This document shows positions 1-12,009 of a stretch of DNA of 64,000 nucleotides, in pieces. Both the position numbers and the translations under genes were made by a program. A model generated the notes under the pieces. That model saw only the letters and a program-made list of their open reading frames with translations. It was not told the DNA's origin and ran no database searches. The stretch comes from Enchytraeus crypticus (Eukaryota > Annelida > Clitellata > Enchytraeida > Enchytraeidae), in NCBI GenBank assembly GCA_905160935.1, contig CAJHZI010000307.1:62001-126000 (forward strand), written 5' to 3'. Position 1 is the stretch's first letter. Every line of letters begins with the position of its first letter.

Positions 1-644
1 ATTTTAATTGATTTGATTGATTGATTAAAACAGCAACGGCAATGTTTGTTAACAATGTCATATGGATTACTTGGGTATTTGGGGTCTTGTAGATCGCTGC
101 TCTCTTCTTCTGAAGGTGATGTGTGGTGTAAGTGTATAGGCAATTAGTGTTTGTATTCGTACTAGATGTTGAATAGATTCTATTTTTATTCCTTTATTGT
201 AATATTGACTGCTGTATGTCTGAAATAAATAAATGATGATGTTGAACGACGATGATGATGCTAGTAATAGTTGCCAAACTACCATAACGTTGATCCTCCT
301 GTGAAATATTATGATGCAATTGTGATCTACATGTATGTATGGATAAATTTATTACTAGGTCTACAACTGGACCGGCATTCCCAATAGTACACATTCACCG
401 TTAGCAGACCTTCTTATATTTTTTACTTGTCTTAACTGTGTTTCTACTGTGCTCGAAGTTGTCATAGACGACGGTATACATTCTAATTGCTTCGCAATCA
501 GTCGACTAACTACTAAATTAATTAACAAGGATTTGACTATCGATATTTAAATAACGAATGAATTCCCATTTTGATCTACAACATGCATTGGCGATTCAAG
601 GTTTTCGCGAAATATGATCACTTAATAAAGCATTTGGGTAAACA
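1..644. other. Gene-free stretch
   Basis: AT-rich; a few ATG/GAT trinucleotides near 235-265. Nothing else recognised. Confidence 0.6.
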
Positions 645-895
645 GGATTGTTTTCTCAGAGAATGACGCCCCTGCCCAGCAAAAGTTAGTCGAAGCTGAG
701 GAAGGCACAGCGTGCCCACCTTGTCATAAGCAGAATCTACTAAGAATAATGGTATATCAAAAGGACTGTTATAGATGATTCATATATCCACTCGTATGTG
801 GATGTGAAGAGGAAAACGGAAGACAGAGAAGAGTGGAGGCGTTATATGCCATGGACCTGCCAGTAGGCAGTGCACTACGAGAGTAAGTAAGAGAA
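645..895 (+). mobile_element. Repeat with RTE-like 3' end (copy 1)
   Basis: The first ~125 bp (TTTTCTCAGAGAATGACGCC onward) match 11730-11870. The last ~105 bp (CCACTCGTATGTGGATG to CAGTAGGCAGTGCACTA) match the 3' end of the RTE-type LINE. Confidence 0.65.
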
Positions 896-899
896 TAAA

Positions 900-2260
900 G
901 CATTAACTGAATCAAAGGCAGGTATGATACATCAGGCGAAGGTATGTGTACACAAGGTATCGCTGCAATTGAAAAATATCCTGCTATACCCTCATAATTT
1001 ACTATGTTTATTTGTTTTCACGACAAACATTTATCAGAAAAGAATGGAATTAAGTCCCTATTGTATTCATCGTTGCATATTCTTCTGTGACGATTAACAT
1101 TATTCCATGCAAATGGAATTAATCACGTAAGATCACATGCGTGCACGCTCAGCATTACGCGGAACTTCGGCTTTTGATTAGAGGAAGTGGATGGCGCCTG
1201 TAGATTCACGAATATTAAAACTCTGAATTAGCATCGTGCCGGTGTGTCTAAATGTTCAACAAAACCTTTGTTTTGAAATGATAGATGGCTGTATCAGTTG
1301 CAGAAGATTTACCTGCTGTAGCGGCGTCTTTCAAAGCTTCTTCCTTCTTTTTCTTATTTTTCTTCGTCTTCTTCTTAGCTTATGTCGCACTCGTTCCATC
1401 ATCGTCTATACAGAACATCACCTGTATGTTGACTGTGTTACGAGTTGTTTAAACGGGTATGGCTGAGATTCTTTAAATTATCTGTGAACTTTGTCAGACA
1501 ATTCTATTCTATTCTGCCGATAATATTTGTTTGTGAAGTTAAATATTTCGGCTAAGCACGTCCTGAGTTGTGCGCGTGAACCTGTGCTCACATGAAGTGC
1601 CTTGCACATTGACTTACCTGGGCTTGAAACAAGGCCACCTGCATCCGAGGCGAACATTCTAACCGATACGCCCTATCCCCTTCCAAGCCTTCCCTGAATT
1701 GTTTTAGCTTGACTTATTCTGTTGCGTCTACTGTATCTTTTACTTAAGCAGAATAATTCTTAATTTAATCAACTATAAAATCAATAGAAGTCTTTGAATT
1801 TAGATGAAGGAAGGCTGTTGTTGTAAAGATTAGAATTAGATTCTGCATGAACTAAGTGGTGCAATGGTTTTATTTGACTATTTCAAGCACTTAAAGTAGA
1901 AGTTAAATGTTTTCAGGGAGTACTTTTCCATTTCGACGATGGAAAACATGACTTTGTCACAGTTTTTAAATGAGTAATTATGAAGTCGGAAGCTTGATGC
2001 AGCAGCATACACGTGAATACATATACCTGATCTAGTGGTAACATAAATATTGTAATAAGCAGGAGGCCAAGAGCTCTATACCCGGTTAGATTTTCTGTAA
2101 CAGTTCATTTGCGGTATGGAAACAAACGTTAAAATTAGCAATAGTTTTAATTCAATATAGAGTTGACACTTTTCAAAATTCTCTTTTAAAACATACAATA
2201 GCATTCTCAGCAAATTTAAGCTCCTCTCAAATACCTAAAATATCAAAGTTTGTAGGTATT
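900..2260. other. Gene-free stretch
   Basis: No conserved protein block or repeat family seen. A 76-codon frame (1236-1466) has no recognisable features and lies partly in a pyrimidine run. Confidence 0.5.
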
Positions 2261-2261
2261 A

Positions 2262-2350
2262 TTCGGCTTGTCTCTACGGTTTTCAAATCCTGGGCTTACC
2301 CGTCACTGACATCGCTTTCGAGTGAGGCAACTGACGTTAACATGAGCATT
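2262..2350 (+). mobile_element. SINE family D fragment
   Basis: 3' two-thirds of family D: TTTCAAATCCTGGGCTTACC, CGTCACTGACATCGCTTTCG, AACTGACGTTAAC. The A-box half is missing. Confidence 0.75.
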
Positions 2351-2784
2351 ACCAGCTTCATTCACAGCGTAAATACCTAATTTTTCCGAGCTTAAAATCA
2401 CGACATTTAGGCCTACGATTGTAAATGGGGAGAAGGGTTAAAATCCTTTGCAATTGAAATCAAATTCTAAAACGGCGCCTGCTTCTCACTATCCACACAA
2501 TCACTTTCATTACATCAGCGCTGCGTTCATTCTGACCCACTAATAGCTATCAACTCACTGTCAACCCGTAATGACGAATATCATCTAATATCGTCCACTG
2601 GGAGAGGACTCGACGCTCCGGTGTTGATGATAGAAGCGAGTGTAAGGAAATTCTATTAACCGCACAACACCCTCAGTATTAACCGTGATCTAGAGGCGTG
2701 ACGCGTGGTTGAGCAGCAATACAGTACTGGCCAGAACTACTTTCAAAGGAGTACAAACTTCATGTATACATGTATGCACTATGT

Positions 2785-2966
2785 GTCAAGTACGTTTCAA
2801 GGTCAAAATCAAGTACTTTAAAAGATCAAAATCAAGTACTTTGCAAGATCAAGATCAAGTACTTTGCAAGATTAAGATCACGTAATTTGCTAGATCAAGA
2901 TCAAGTACTTTGCAAGATCAAGATCCAGTACTTTGCAGGATCAACATCAAGTACTTTGCAAGATTA
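2785..2966 (+). repeat. 23-bp tandem repeat
   Basis: About seven copies of a unit containing GATCAAGATCAAGTACTTTG. It holds open a 108-codon frame (2770-3096), which I take as a by-product: 23 is not a multiple of three and the frame cycles through three phrases. Confidence 0.8.
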
Positions 2967-2969
2967 TAT

Positions 2970-4317
2970 AATTTCTTTAATCGTACAATGCATATACGTG
3001 TTTTATGAATACGCTATTGGCAAAGACAGATTTCAGAGAATTGAAAGAGGAAAAGATGACCTCTTCTTAAATTTAAATTTAAATATAATTAATTGACAAT
3101 GATTATTCATGTTTAAAAATGCAATAGCCAAAGTAACTAAAAATGATGCAGCTTATAATTTAATTTAAAATGTTTATTTTCAAACTTGCAAGCGTGCAAA
3201 AGTTTAGAGATTTGAGTTCATCTAATGGAATACGCAAAAGACATAGGGCCTAAGCCGTTTTGGAAACTGTCAAATATGTCAGTTGTATGCACAACTGAAA
3301 GTGAATAATTAAAATGTTACACGAGCGGGTAACGGATTTGTTAGTCCAAGACTACCAGGTCATTTTATAGGTCTTTTACTGACAGATTTTAGACTCTCCA
3401 ATGCATTTAGAAATACGTAAATGAGCATAGGCCCGACTATAATTCTAAATATTACTTTATAGAAGTTTAAGCTAAGTTTAACGTCTTTTTCCGTATCTCA
3501 AGGGACACTGTTAGAGTCGGTCCTGCCGGAATTTCCACCAAGGGCCTGCTGGTGCTCTTCATGCAGATTTCAGGGAAATTTGCAGTGGGCCTTCCACCAG
3601 GGTTTTAATATGCCTAAACGTAGTTCATATAATTAATTATTACATATAATCTGTACTCATCATTTTCATGATAGGAAAACATACGTAGGTCCTATAAAAG
3701 TATTAAAAGATAGAGGTAACCTACTATAAAATTACTCTATTTTGATAAAAGAAAAATAAATAAATAAATTATAATTATTTAATTATAATTAATTAACATT
3801 AAATAAGTAAATAAAATTACATTTATAATTAATTAAAAATTTAATTAAATAAGATCTAGAGAAAATCTGATATTTTGCGTTTATTACTTACATCTGGAAA
3901 CTAATTAAACAGTTAAAAGGACACTCTGTTAACTGACACAGTCCTCTGTTAACAACTGTCCAATTTTAGAATCTTCTTGGTTCATTTGAGGAAGCACCAC
4001 GGACGAGGGACTATTTAGAAGAAGGCTTAGTGATATTGGCTTCAGGAACTTGTTCAGGAACCACTGGAGCTAGACGTGCTGTGATGATTGAAGGAGCATT
4101 ACGATATGTTCCGTCCTATCCACATCCGAGCCCCGTGAGTCCCAATAGAATCTGTTGAACTGGTCATTTCCTGACGCCATCTAGAAATTGTCTCCCTCTC
4201 TTCCCTCTTTAGCTCTGTTTCTCTCTCTCTGCTTCTCTTTCTCTCTCGCTTTCTCGCATTCTAGAATCACAGAATTAGGCCTATCAAAATTAGAAAATGT
4301 AATTTTGTTAAAATTCC
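2970..4317. other. Gene-free AT-rich stretch
   Basis: Very AT-rich around 3740-3850 (TAATTAATTA words). No gene seen. Confidence 0.5.
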
Positions 4318-4477
4318 GTACAGTTACACACATGACATACCGCATGTGCTACATAATTTCCTTTCTTAGATGCTGTTTTTAGTAGTTTACGTTATTTCTT
4401 CCTTTTCCTCTCCATAGTTATTAGTAATCATTGCCCTTCGTTAACGCTCCAATAGCAACCGGCGCGGATTTAAGAAT

Positions 4478-6062
4478 GTCCGATTCATAAGTCAGGTCCT
4501 AGTACCGAAATTTCAAATTATAGACCAATCAGTCTTTTAACTTGCTTCTCTAAAATATTTGAGCAAATTATTGCCAATAGAATGCTCTCTTTTATTGACC
4601 ATCACAAAGTCATTACTTCAGCCCAATATGGATTTAAGAAAAAGCACTCTACATATATGGCCCTATTAAACATGCATGATAGGGTGTCTAAAGCTATTGA
4701 CAATAAAGAATTTTGTTTGGGCATTTTCATAGATCTCTCAAAAGCTTTTGACACTTTAAACCATGAAATATTACTTAAAAAACTAGAAATGTATGGTTTT
4801 AGGGGAGTATTTAATACTAAAAAGTTACTTCTAAAAAGTTACTTAACCAATAGACAGCAATATGTGGTATATAATAATTCAGAATCAAATTATAGAACTA
4901 TTCAATGTGGTGTCCCACAAGGTTCAATATTGAGACCTTTGCTGTTTCCGATTTATGTCAATGACATATCCGAGATTAGTGAAATTCTTGCCTTCATATT
5001 ATTTGCAGATGATACAAATATTATCTGCACAAACCCTGATATTTTGAAACTAATGAATTCAACTAATACTGAACTCCTAACACTCTCTGACTGGTTTAAA
5101 GCGAATAGATTATCCCTAAATATACAAAAAACTAATTACATGCTATTTGGGTATAAATACAAATATAACAATAATTCTGAAAATTTAATTATATACATAG
5201 ATTATGATAGCAACATTTCTAGAATAGATAAGACTAAATTTTTGGGAGTGATTCTTGATGAAAAATTATCATGGCAATATCATATTTCTTATACTGCACA
5301 AAAATTATCAAAATCCATTGGATTAATCCATCGGGTTAAAAATAAGTTACCTAAACATTGTATGTTAAATTTATTCTACAGTCTAATATATCCGCATCTA
5401 ATTTATTGTAATATTGTTTGGGGGAACGCTTCTAAAACCTTGCTCAACGAATTGATAGTACTCCAAAAACGAGCAATTAGAATAATTCAACATGCAGAGT
5501 TTAGTAGTCATACGAACAATATATTTAAAGAACTTAAAATTTTAAAGTTAAGTGATATTCATAAACATTGCTGTTGCGTATTTCTGTATAAACTTATTCA
5601 TAATGATATGCCTTCATGTTACAACTATTCGTTGCTATTAAATAATGTTGTAAATTCTGTTTATAAATTTCGACAAGTTTCGGAATTTACTATACCATCG
5701 TTCAGAACCCTCTGTCGCGAAAAGCATACAAGGCCCTAGATACTGGCTATCCCTTCCACCTAATTTACGATCATCTCGTTCCGTTAACTGTTTCAATATT
5801 AATCTTCGTCAGTACTTATTAAATAGTTATTAATGATACTGATCTTAAATGTATAATTATGCCTACCTATTATCATTAATTTTCTTTATTTTGAATTTCT
5901 TTATTTCAATTCTTTAATTTCTACTTTATATTTTCGTTTTAAGTTCACCATGGTTCACATTTAATTGTGCTCACTTATTGCATTTACTTGTTTGTTTGCA
6001 TTGCTTGTGAACTGTACAGGGTTGAATGACCCTTTTTGGTGATCTAATAATAATAATAATAA
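4478..6062 (+). mobile_element. CR1/Jockey-type non-LTR retrotransposon, 5' truncated
   Basis: The reverse transcriptase starts inside the element (frame from about 4479: CPIHKSG, SNYRPISLL) and runs to 5739. [14 protein letters not shown] and FADDT are visible, the last intact, so this is a rather young copy. The usual GPLLF is RPLLF. A frameshift near 5739 separates the last ~30 codons (YWLSLPPNLRSSRSV, to about 5831). The 3' UTR ends in AGGGTTGAATGACCCT (a small hairpin) and a (TAA)n tail, the 3' form of CR1/Jockey-like elements. No endonuclease domain or ORF1 is present. Confidence 0.9.
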
Positions 6063-6308
6063 TAACACACATTATAGTGATATGATCCACTATGTTGATA
6101 TCTATCACTTTTAATACCACATGTTAAATCCGTTAGGCAATTTAGTCCATTTTCCGTGCAATCAGTCCAGTGAATGTCCGAGATTTTACTCTCAGATCAG
6201 CGCGGCTGGGATTCGAACCCACGAGAGTTCGATTCACCTCAGGGTCTGTCATTTAAAACTTCATGACGTTATCTACACCCGTAACCATTGCGCTATTGAG
6301 ACACTCAA
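6063..6308 (-). mobile_element. SINE family B, copy 1
   Basis: tRNA-derived SINE: A-box-like TAGCGCAATGG, B box GGTTCGAATCC, a body with GTAAAATCTCGGACATTCAC, and a (TTA)n tail that abuts the (TAA)n tail of the preceding LINE. Near full length, about 245 bp. Confidence 0.85.
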
Positions 6309-6518
6309 TTCGTTCTAAATAAATAAACCTTCCATCACTCTGGGGAATATTTGCATTCAAAGCTTTGGACACTCGGTCTTCCAAAGTGATCGCCTATAAT
6401 TTTCTAACCGTGCACAACTTGGCTTTACTTCGTTCAATTGACGCGCAGCTTAATTGAGTGCGCTAAATGTATGACGTTAAATGTAGGACGTTAAATGTAT
6501 GAAGCTAAATGTATGATG

Positions 6519-6665
6519 TCGCCACTGACTAGAGCCAGTGGCGACGTCGGTTACGGTCGGTAAGATACTCGACCGAGGATCAGTATGTGCGGGTTCAAAT
6601 CCTGGGCTCTCCCGTCACTGACATCGCTTTCTAGTGAGGAAACTGACGTTAACCTTAGCTTTAAA
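6519..6665 (+). mobile_element. SINE family D copy with folded-back 5' end
   Basis: tRNA-derived: A box TGGCGACGTCGG, B box GGTTCAAATCC, conserved end GAGGAAACTGACGTTAACCT. The 5' edge reads GTCGCCACTG-spacer-CCAGTGGCGAC, a small inverted copy of the A-box head. Confidence 0.8.
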
Positions 6666-7294
6666 TCCCAACCCTAAAAATTATGTTTTCGAAATCTCTT
6701 GATTGCGATTGTGCCCTGGCCCAGCAAGGAGCCAACGTGCTACTAACGACAAAGATCCTTTTTCAAGAGTGTAATGATTATGTAATTAGTTCCTTTCTAA
6801 AAATGAATACAATGTGTATCATACTGCAGAGCCAATATGATACACTCATCATAGAATACAGAATTCTATAGTACACTGTATATTATACATGTAGAATTTT
6901 AAGTGTGGATATTTTTCTGTGTGTAAACTTAAAGTACGTCAGTATCTGTCATGATATAGGGCATTGCTTTTTCTCGCATCCTACCACACACACCGACACA
7001 CCCACTTTTAGTTGACTCTTTTAGTCGCCAGGTTATCGGACTATAGACACGTCTCTAGGACTCATCTTCGTGCTGGGTTCTTGTGAGCATGGGATTTCCT
7101 GTTTTCCACATCCGCAGACATCTTCCTACTTCTGTTTGTAATGTGCAGTTGATGGTCGCGGTCAATTGATAAATGACTGCTTTTCTTGCAGAGGTCAAAG
7201 TTAAGGAGAGTTCAAAGGGTTAAAGCACGAACTACAGTTTAAACTTCTTGGAGTTAGGTGTTACTCTAATTTAAACTTTTATAATTTATAACCA

Positions 7295-7520
7295 TATTCT
7301 CTCTTTAGTGCTCTGCTAAATAGCAGGTCAAAGGCACAAATTCATACACAGAGTCTGATCTCAAGCTCTTCAAAGAGCACTCCATAGATCAACTAATTAA
7401 TACCTGATTCACGTCATTATGTAGCCTATGGATAGGGAAAATATATGGTTTCTGAGGTGGTTTTCCGTTACCTTCCTCGATTCATGCTTATTCGCCTCTT
7501 ACAGTTAACGATTAACGATT
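7295..7520 (+). mobile_element. SINE family G copy
   Basis: CTCTTTAGTGCTCTGCTAAA, TAGCAGGTCAAAGGCAC, CAAAGAGCACTCCATAGATC, TTATGTAGCCTAT, TTCTGAGGTGGTTTTCCGTT. An inverted partial copy lies at 7650-7785. Confidence 0.7.
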
Positions 7521-7649
7521 GATCAATTAATGATGGAGTTAACGATTTGTCCATTATACAGTGTCGCGGACACAACGATGAAAAACTACACATATTTTAA
7601 ATTTATAAATGTTTAGAAAACATGTTAAATGGAATCTAAGGCAGCTCAG

Positions 7650-7785
7650 CCACAAAACAAGGAAGGGTTTAACTTGTTGAGCTATCCATGAAGTGCTCTT
7701 TTTGGATCTTGAAAGCAGGCTCCGAGTATGAATATGTACTTTGGACCTGCCACTTGGTAGAATACAAGAGAGAGAGACAGATTTT
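7650..7785 (-). mobile_element. SINE family G partial copy
   Basis: Plus strand: GAAGTGCTCTTTTTGGATCT, GAATATGTACTTTGGACCTG, CCACTTGGTAGAATAC, then GAGAGAGAGA. Inverted relative to 7295-7520. Confidence 0.7.
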
Positions 7786-8147
7786 AAACTTGCAGTAATC
7801 TAACTGTTATATAATATGCTTTTGACCATTTGTAATTAGACTGCTTAACTCTTTATTTGCAATTTTAGCGCCACTGTAGCATTCTGTATTGAGCAGTAGA
7901 TCTGGGAAGAAATGACCAGCCATTAACTATTTACATCTGCTCGAATGGTCTGCACAATATGGTCTTCTATTATCACATTTTCGGGCAAAATTCAGAAAAA
8001 AATAGTTGATACACTGTAGATTATTTGGTTCAGAATACTATTCGCAATGAATTGCCGTATTCATTGTTATAGGATTTGATCGTTCAAATTGGCAATTTGA
8101 ATTTTGATCACGAGCTAATTGCTACAAGTTGATTAAGAGACATCATT

Positions 8148-8230
8148 TAAGATTTGAACTTTTCTGCAAGACAACTTAATGCTTACATACTGTAAGTATT
8201 CAGTTGTCTTGTAGAAAAGTTCAAATCTTA
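8148..8230. repeat. Long hairpin: 40-bp arms, 3-bp loop
   Basis: Arms 8148-8187 and 8191-8230 differ at three positions (start TAAGATTTGAACTTTTCT, loop TAC). It does not match the SINE or LINE families here. Confidence 0.9.
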
Positions 8231-9194
8231 TGTGAAGTATGGACGAATTGCACTTACAATTGTAATGAGCTTATTAAGCGTGTTGAACACCCTGCAAGTA
8301 AAAATGTTCTATTTTTTAATTCATTGGTTCGCAAAGTTTTCGATAATAATTTTTTTTATGAATAACGCTATCGTTTGACGTGATGCAGATTTAATTGATT
8401 TCGAAACTCGAGACTCTAAGGTTAACATTTAGATATTAATAATTTAGCATACTTATAGTTTGCTCAAATTCTCACATTCTCTCGCTGCGTCTCTCTGTTT
8501 CTGTCTGCCTGTCTGTCTTTCTCTTTCTCTCTCGCTCTCTCTCTCTCTCTTGCTCTCTCTCTAAGATCCAAATCCTAAAGCTTTTCCATTTAAGCCATCG
8601 GGGGCTTCCGTTCGAAACCAGTTAAATAGATTATATCATTAAATTGTACTAGAAAAACGTAATTGACTTCTTATTTAAACAAAATCTTCCGGGTCTTCTT
8701 ATTCCAAGTTCATTTTGAGTTATACAATAACCACTGCGATTAATTAACGTTTAATCTACATGTACTTTGTATTATAAGCACGTTGCTAGGATCCAAGAGT
8801 ATCGACAATGCTAGTGAAGCAGGCTACTAGTTTCAACAATGTCAATGAAGCAGACTACTCCAGTTAAGATCAGATCATTTCTGTCAACTAGACGTCGACA
8901 CTTTCGCTGGAGTGCTGCTCTATAGAAATAGACCAGAATGAACAACTTGTAGTAATCAACGAGCTGTTGCTATACACAAGCCGCCACTTCAGTTGTCACT
9001 CAGGTATACTTAAACAACGAAAGTCCACATATTTCTATATGTTTAACTTATGCTATTCAGCGAGGTTTGATAGGTTTATCTATTTGCTGAAGGGTGAATA
9101 GCTTTTAACATGCACGATCGTTCTTTTAAATGATGATATTAAAATATGTACATGTAGGCCTATATACACATACATCTATATATAAATATATATA

Positions 9195-9650
9195 TATCTT
9201 AGTGCACTGCCCACTGGCAGGTTCATCGTATATAGCGCCTCCACTCTTCTCTGTCTTCGGCATTCCTATTCATGTCCACATACGAGTGGGTCTTTCCGTC
9301 TTAAAATCATCTAACATACCTAGTCTCGGACTGCTTCTGCCTCTCTTTCCTTCCATTCTACCCTCTGTGACCTCTATAAATAGACCTTCCCCCATTATTA
9401 TGTGTCCTATCCAACTCTTCTTCCTACATTTATCAACTGTCTATCTGTGCCAACTCTCTCCAGGACTTCCTCATTTGTAACCTTTTGAGTCCAGCTAATC
9501 CTCTCCATTCTTCTCCAAATCCACATTTCCAATGCCTCTAGTTTCTTAATATCTTCCTTCCTTAAGGTCCATGTTTACATCCATATAACAGCGTTGTCCA
9601 TACCAAGGTTTTCTTTATGTCTTTCTTTAGACTTTTTGTTAAAAGATATT
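9195..9650 (-). mobile_element. RTE-type LINE C-terminal fragment
   Basis: Minus strand reads [48 protein letters not shown], then the same VCGHE...[12 protein letters not shown] end as the 32 kb copy. It adjoins a (TA)n tract on the 5' side. Confidence 0.8.
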
Positions 9651-9652
9651 TC

Positions 9653-9653
<1 letters not shown>

Positions 9654-9701
<48 letters not shown>

Positions 9702-9746
9702 TATATATATTATATATATATATATTATATATAATATATATATACA

Positions 9747-9798
<52 letters not shown>
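9654..9798. repeat. (TA)n microsatellite
   Basis: Almost pure TA with a few CAG and TTA breaks; adjoins an antisense RTE fragment. Confidence 0.9.
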
Positions 9799-9803
<5 letters not shown>

Positions 9804-10190
9804 ATATAAATAAATATATGATTTATATATAATAAATCTATTATTTATATGTACATGTATATATTGATTGATATATTATGTCTAATTGATTAATTTTGTG
9901 AATTAAGCTATCATGTAATCAACTAAACTTAAGTTCTGAATCACTTAGTCAACTAAATGATTAACTCACTTAATTAATCAATCAAATCAAAAAGTCGCTA
10001 AATCACCCCATCAAATGAGTGATTGATTAATAAATCATTTAAATAGAACGAATAGGGTCTATATCTAAAATCTCTGCACATTGCTCATTAAGCCTGTTAA
10101 GCTGTTTGGTTAAGCTGTGATGTTAAGTTTAATTTCCATCTTAATTTGCGAAGTCATTTAAGCACTATTTTTGCCGTTTATTAGTTTTTT

Positions 10191-10237
<47 letters not shown>

Positions 10238-10719
10238 GTTTAACGTCTGTTTCATCAAACACATTACTCCTGAATAATGAACAAAACGGTTGCTTTCATG
10301 GTAACGTAAGTAAAACAATTCCATACACGCCTACTTCTAAAAAACTTATCCAACAAGTTTGTAGGCGCTAATTCTTTAGTCATTACCCATAAGAGCTCAA
10401 GATAGTTATTACATATAAATGAAGTGTCGCTAGATCCTTAGAAAACTCGATCATTGCTTTCAACTTCAAAAGCCATTCGCCGCATTCCTGGCAGATGAGC
10501 GATATGCAGATTAGAGTCGTATGACGTTCAACCCTTACATGAGTTCAACCCGTATATGGATTGAATGAATGTTCAACCATTATATAGGATATTTTTAGTT
10601 ATATATACTAGTACTATTAGTATTATTATTAGTACTATCAGTAATATTCTATCAGTACATGCTTAACTGTCAGTACATAGGCGTACTCAGTGCAAAGTAC
10701 ATTATCAATAATGCCTGCT

Positions 10720-11310
10720 ATGAAATAAATGTAACGATATTACATGAAATAAATGTAATGACATTACATGAAATAAATGTAATGACATTACATGAAATAA
10801 ATGTAATGACATTACATGAAATAAATGTAATGACATTACATGAAATAAATGTAATGACATTGCATGAAATAAATGTAATGATATTACATGAAATAAATGT
10901 AATGACATTACATGAAATAAATGTAATGATATTACATGAAATAAATGTAATGACATTACATGAAATAAATGTAATGATATTACATGAAATAAATGTAATG
11001 ACATTACATGAAATAAATGTAATGATATTACATGAAATAAATGTAATGACATTGCATGAAATAAATGTAATGATATTACATGAAATAAATGTAATGACAT
11101 TACATGAAATAAATGTAATGATATTACATGAAATAAATGTAATATTACATGAAATAAATGTAATGACATTACATGAAATAAATGTAATGATATTACATGA
11201 AATAAATGTAATGATATTACATGAAATAAATGTAATGACAGTACTTGAAAGAAATGTAATGACATTGCATAAAATAAATGTAACGACATTAGGCCTACAT
11301 GAAATAAATG
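10720..11310. repeat. 24-bp satellite array, open on both strands
   Basis: About 24 copies. Unit = ACATGAAATAAATG + TAATGACATT. It contains the palindrome ATGTAATG-A-CATTACAT. Copies alternate GACATT/GATATT over 10860-11130 (48-bp higher order). Because the unit is 24 bp, one frame on each strand stays open (M-T/I-LHEINV on plus). Edge copies are the most worn. No gene signals. Confidence 0.9.
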
Positions 11311-11729
11311 CTAATAGTTGGAATTAAATGCTTTTCCTCAAGAGCGTAAGCTTCTAACAAGGTCAATTATTCTGACTCAATTAAGAATATTAAAATTTTG
11401 TTCTGACTCGAAAGCAACTGTTTTACCAACTCAAAAGGATTCCATAAATTTAATTTCCCGGCTTAAACCTGAAAATCTAGCTCTCTTTCCTCCCCAGTGA
11501 AGGTCTACTTTCTAAGTGCTTACCCATGATAAATACCACTTTAAATCATTTATCCTCTGGGTTTATTTCCATCTTTGAGCTCTGCATTATATCAATGCGT
11601 CATCCAACAACTTTTTTGGTCTTATTTTGTCTTTGATTTGTTCTCTTATCCAACTTAAGATATCAAATTACATAGCCAATCAGTTTTAGGACACCTTATA
11701 TTTGTTAGTAATTATTGTTAATGTAGACA

Positions 11730-12005
11730 TGATAGTTTTCTCAGGGAATGGCACCCTGCCCAGTAAATATTAGTCGAAGCTGAGGAAGGCATAGGCCCTA
11801 AGGAGCCCATATCTTCATAAGCAAAATCCCCCAAGAATATTGATATATCATGTTAAATGCTTTAAATATCCACTCGTATGTGGACATCAAAGATCTTTAA
11901 ATTAAGATTTTCTTTACTCTATGATGGACATGTTGAGAAAACAGAAGACTTGGAAGAGTGGAGGTGTTATATACCATGGACCTGCCAGTGGGCAGTGCAC
12001 TAAGA
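11730..12005 (+). mobile_element. Repeat with RTE-like 3' end (copy 2)
   Basis: Same order as 645-895: the head (GCCCAGTAAATATTAGTCGA, GCTGAGGAAGGCA) joined to the RTE terminal words (TGGACCTGCCAGTGGGCAGT), with about 50 bp of extra sequence between. Confidence 0.65.
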
Positions 12006-12009
12006 CAGA

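Larger units (their letters stand above)
4318..6480 (+). repeat. Repeat family A copy split by a LINE and a SINE
   Basis: The left part, 4318-4477, matches 13245-13410 (shared words include CATGACATACCGCATGTGC and GGCGCGGATTTAAGAATA). The right part, about 6317-6480, matches 28130-28290 (AACCTTCCAT, GACACTCGGTCTTCCAA, GTGCGCTAAAT). The 1.8 kb between them is a LINE followed by an antisense SINE. Unclassified interspersed repeat; no termini or coding capacity identified. Confidence 0.75.

Noticed and set aside
2770-3096. 108-codon frame
   Set aside because: Half of it is a 23-bp tandem repeat; the rest has no recognisable domain.
4582-5739. Host gene of 385 codons
   Set aside because: It is a non-LTR retrotransposon reverse transcriptase with a (TAA)n tail.
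6121-6318. Similar ~60-codon frames at 6121, 15721, 28829 and 38635 suggesting a small gene family
   Set aside because: They are the antisense strand of SINE family B; the similarity is that of the SINE.
10659-11327. 222-codon open frame (and a 194-codon frame on the other strand)
   Set aside because: Product of a 24-bp satellite; the frame stays open because the unit is a multiple of three.
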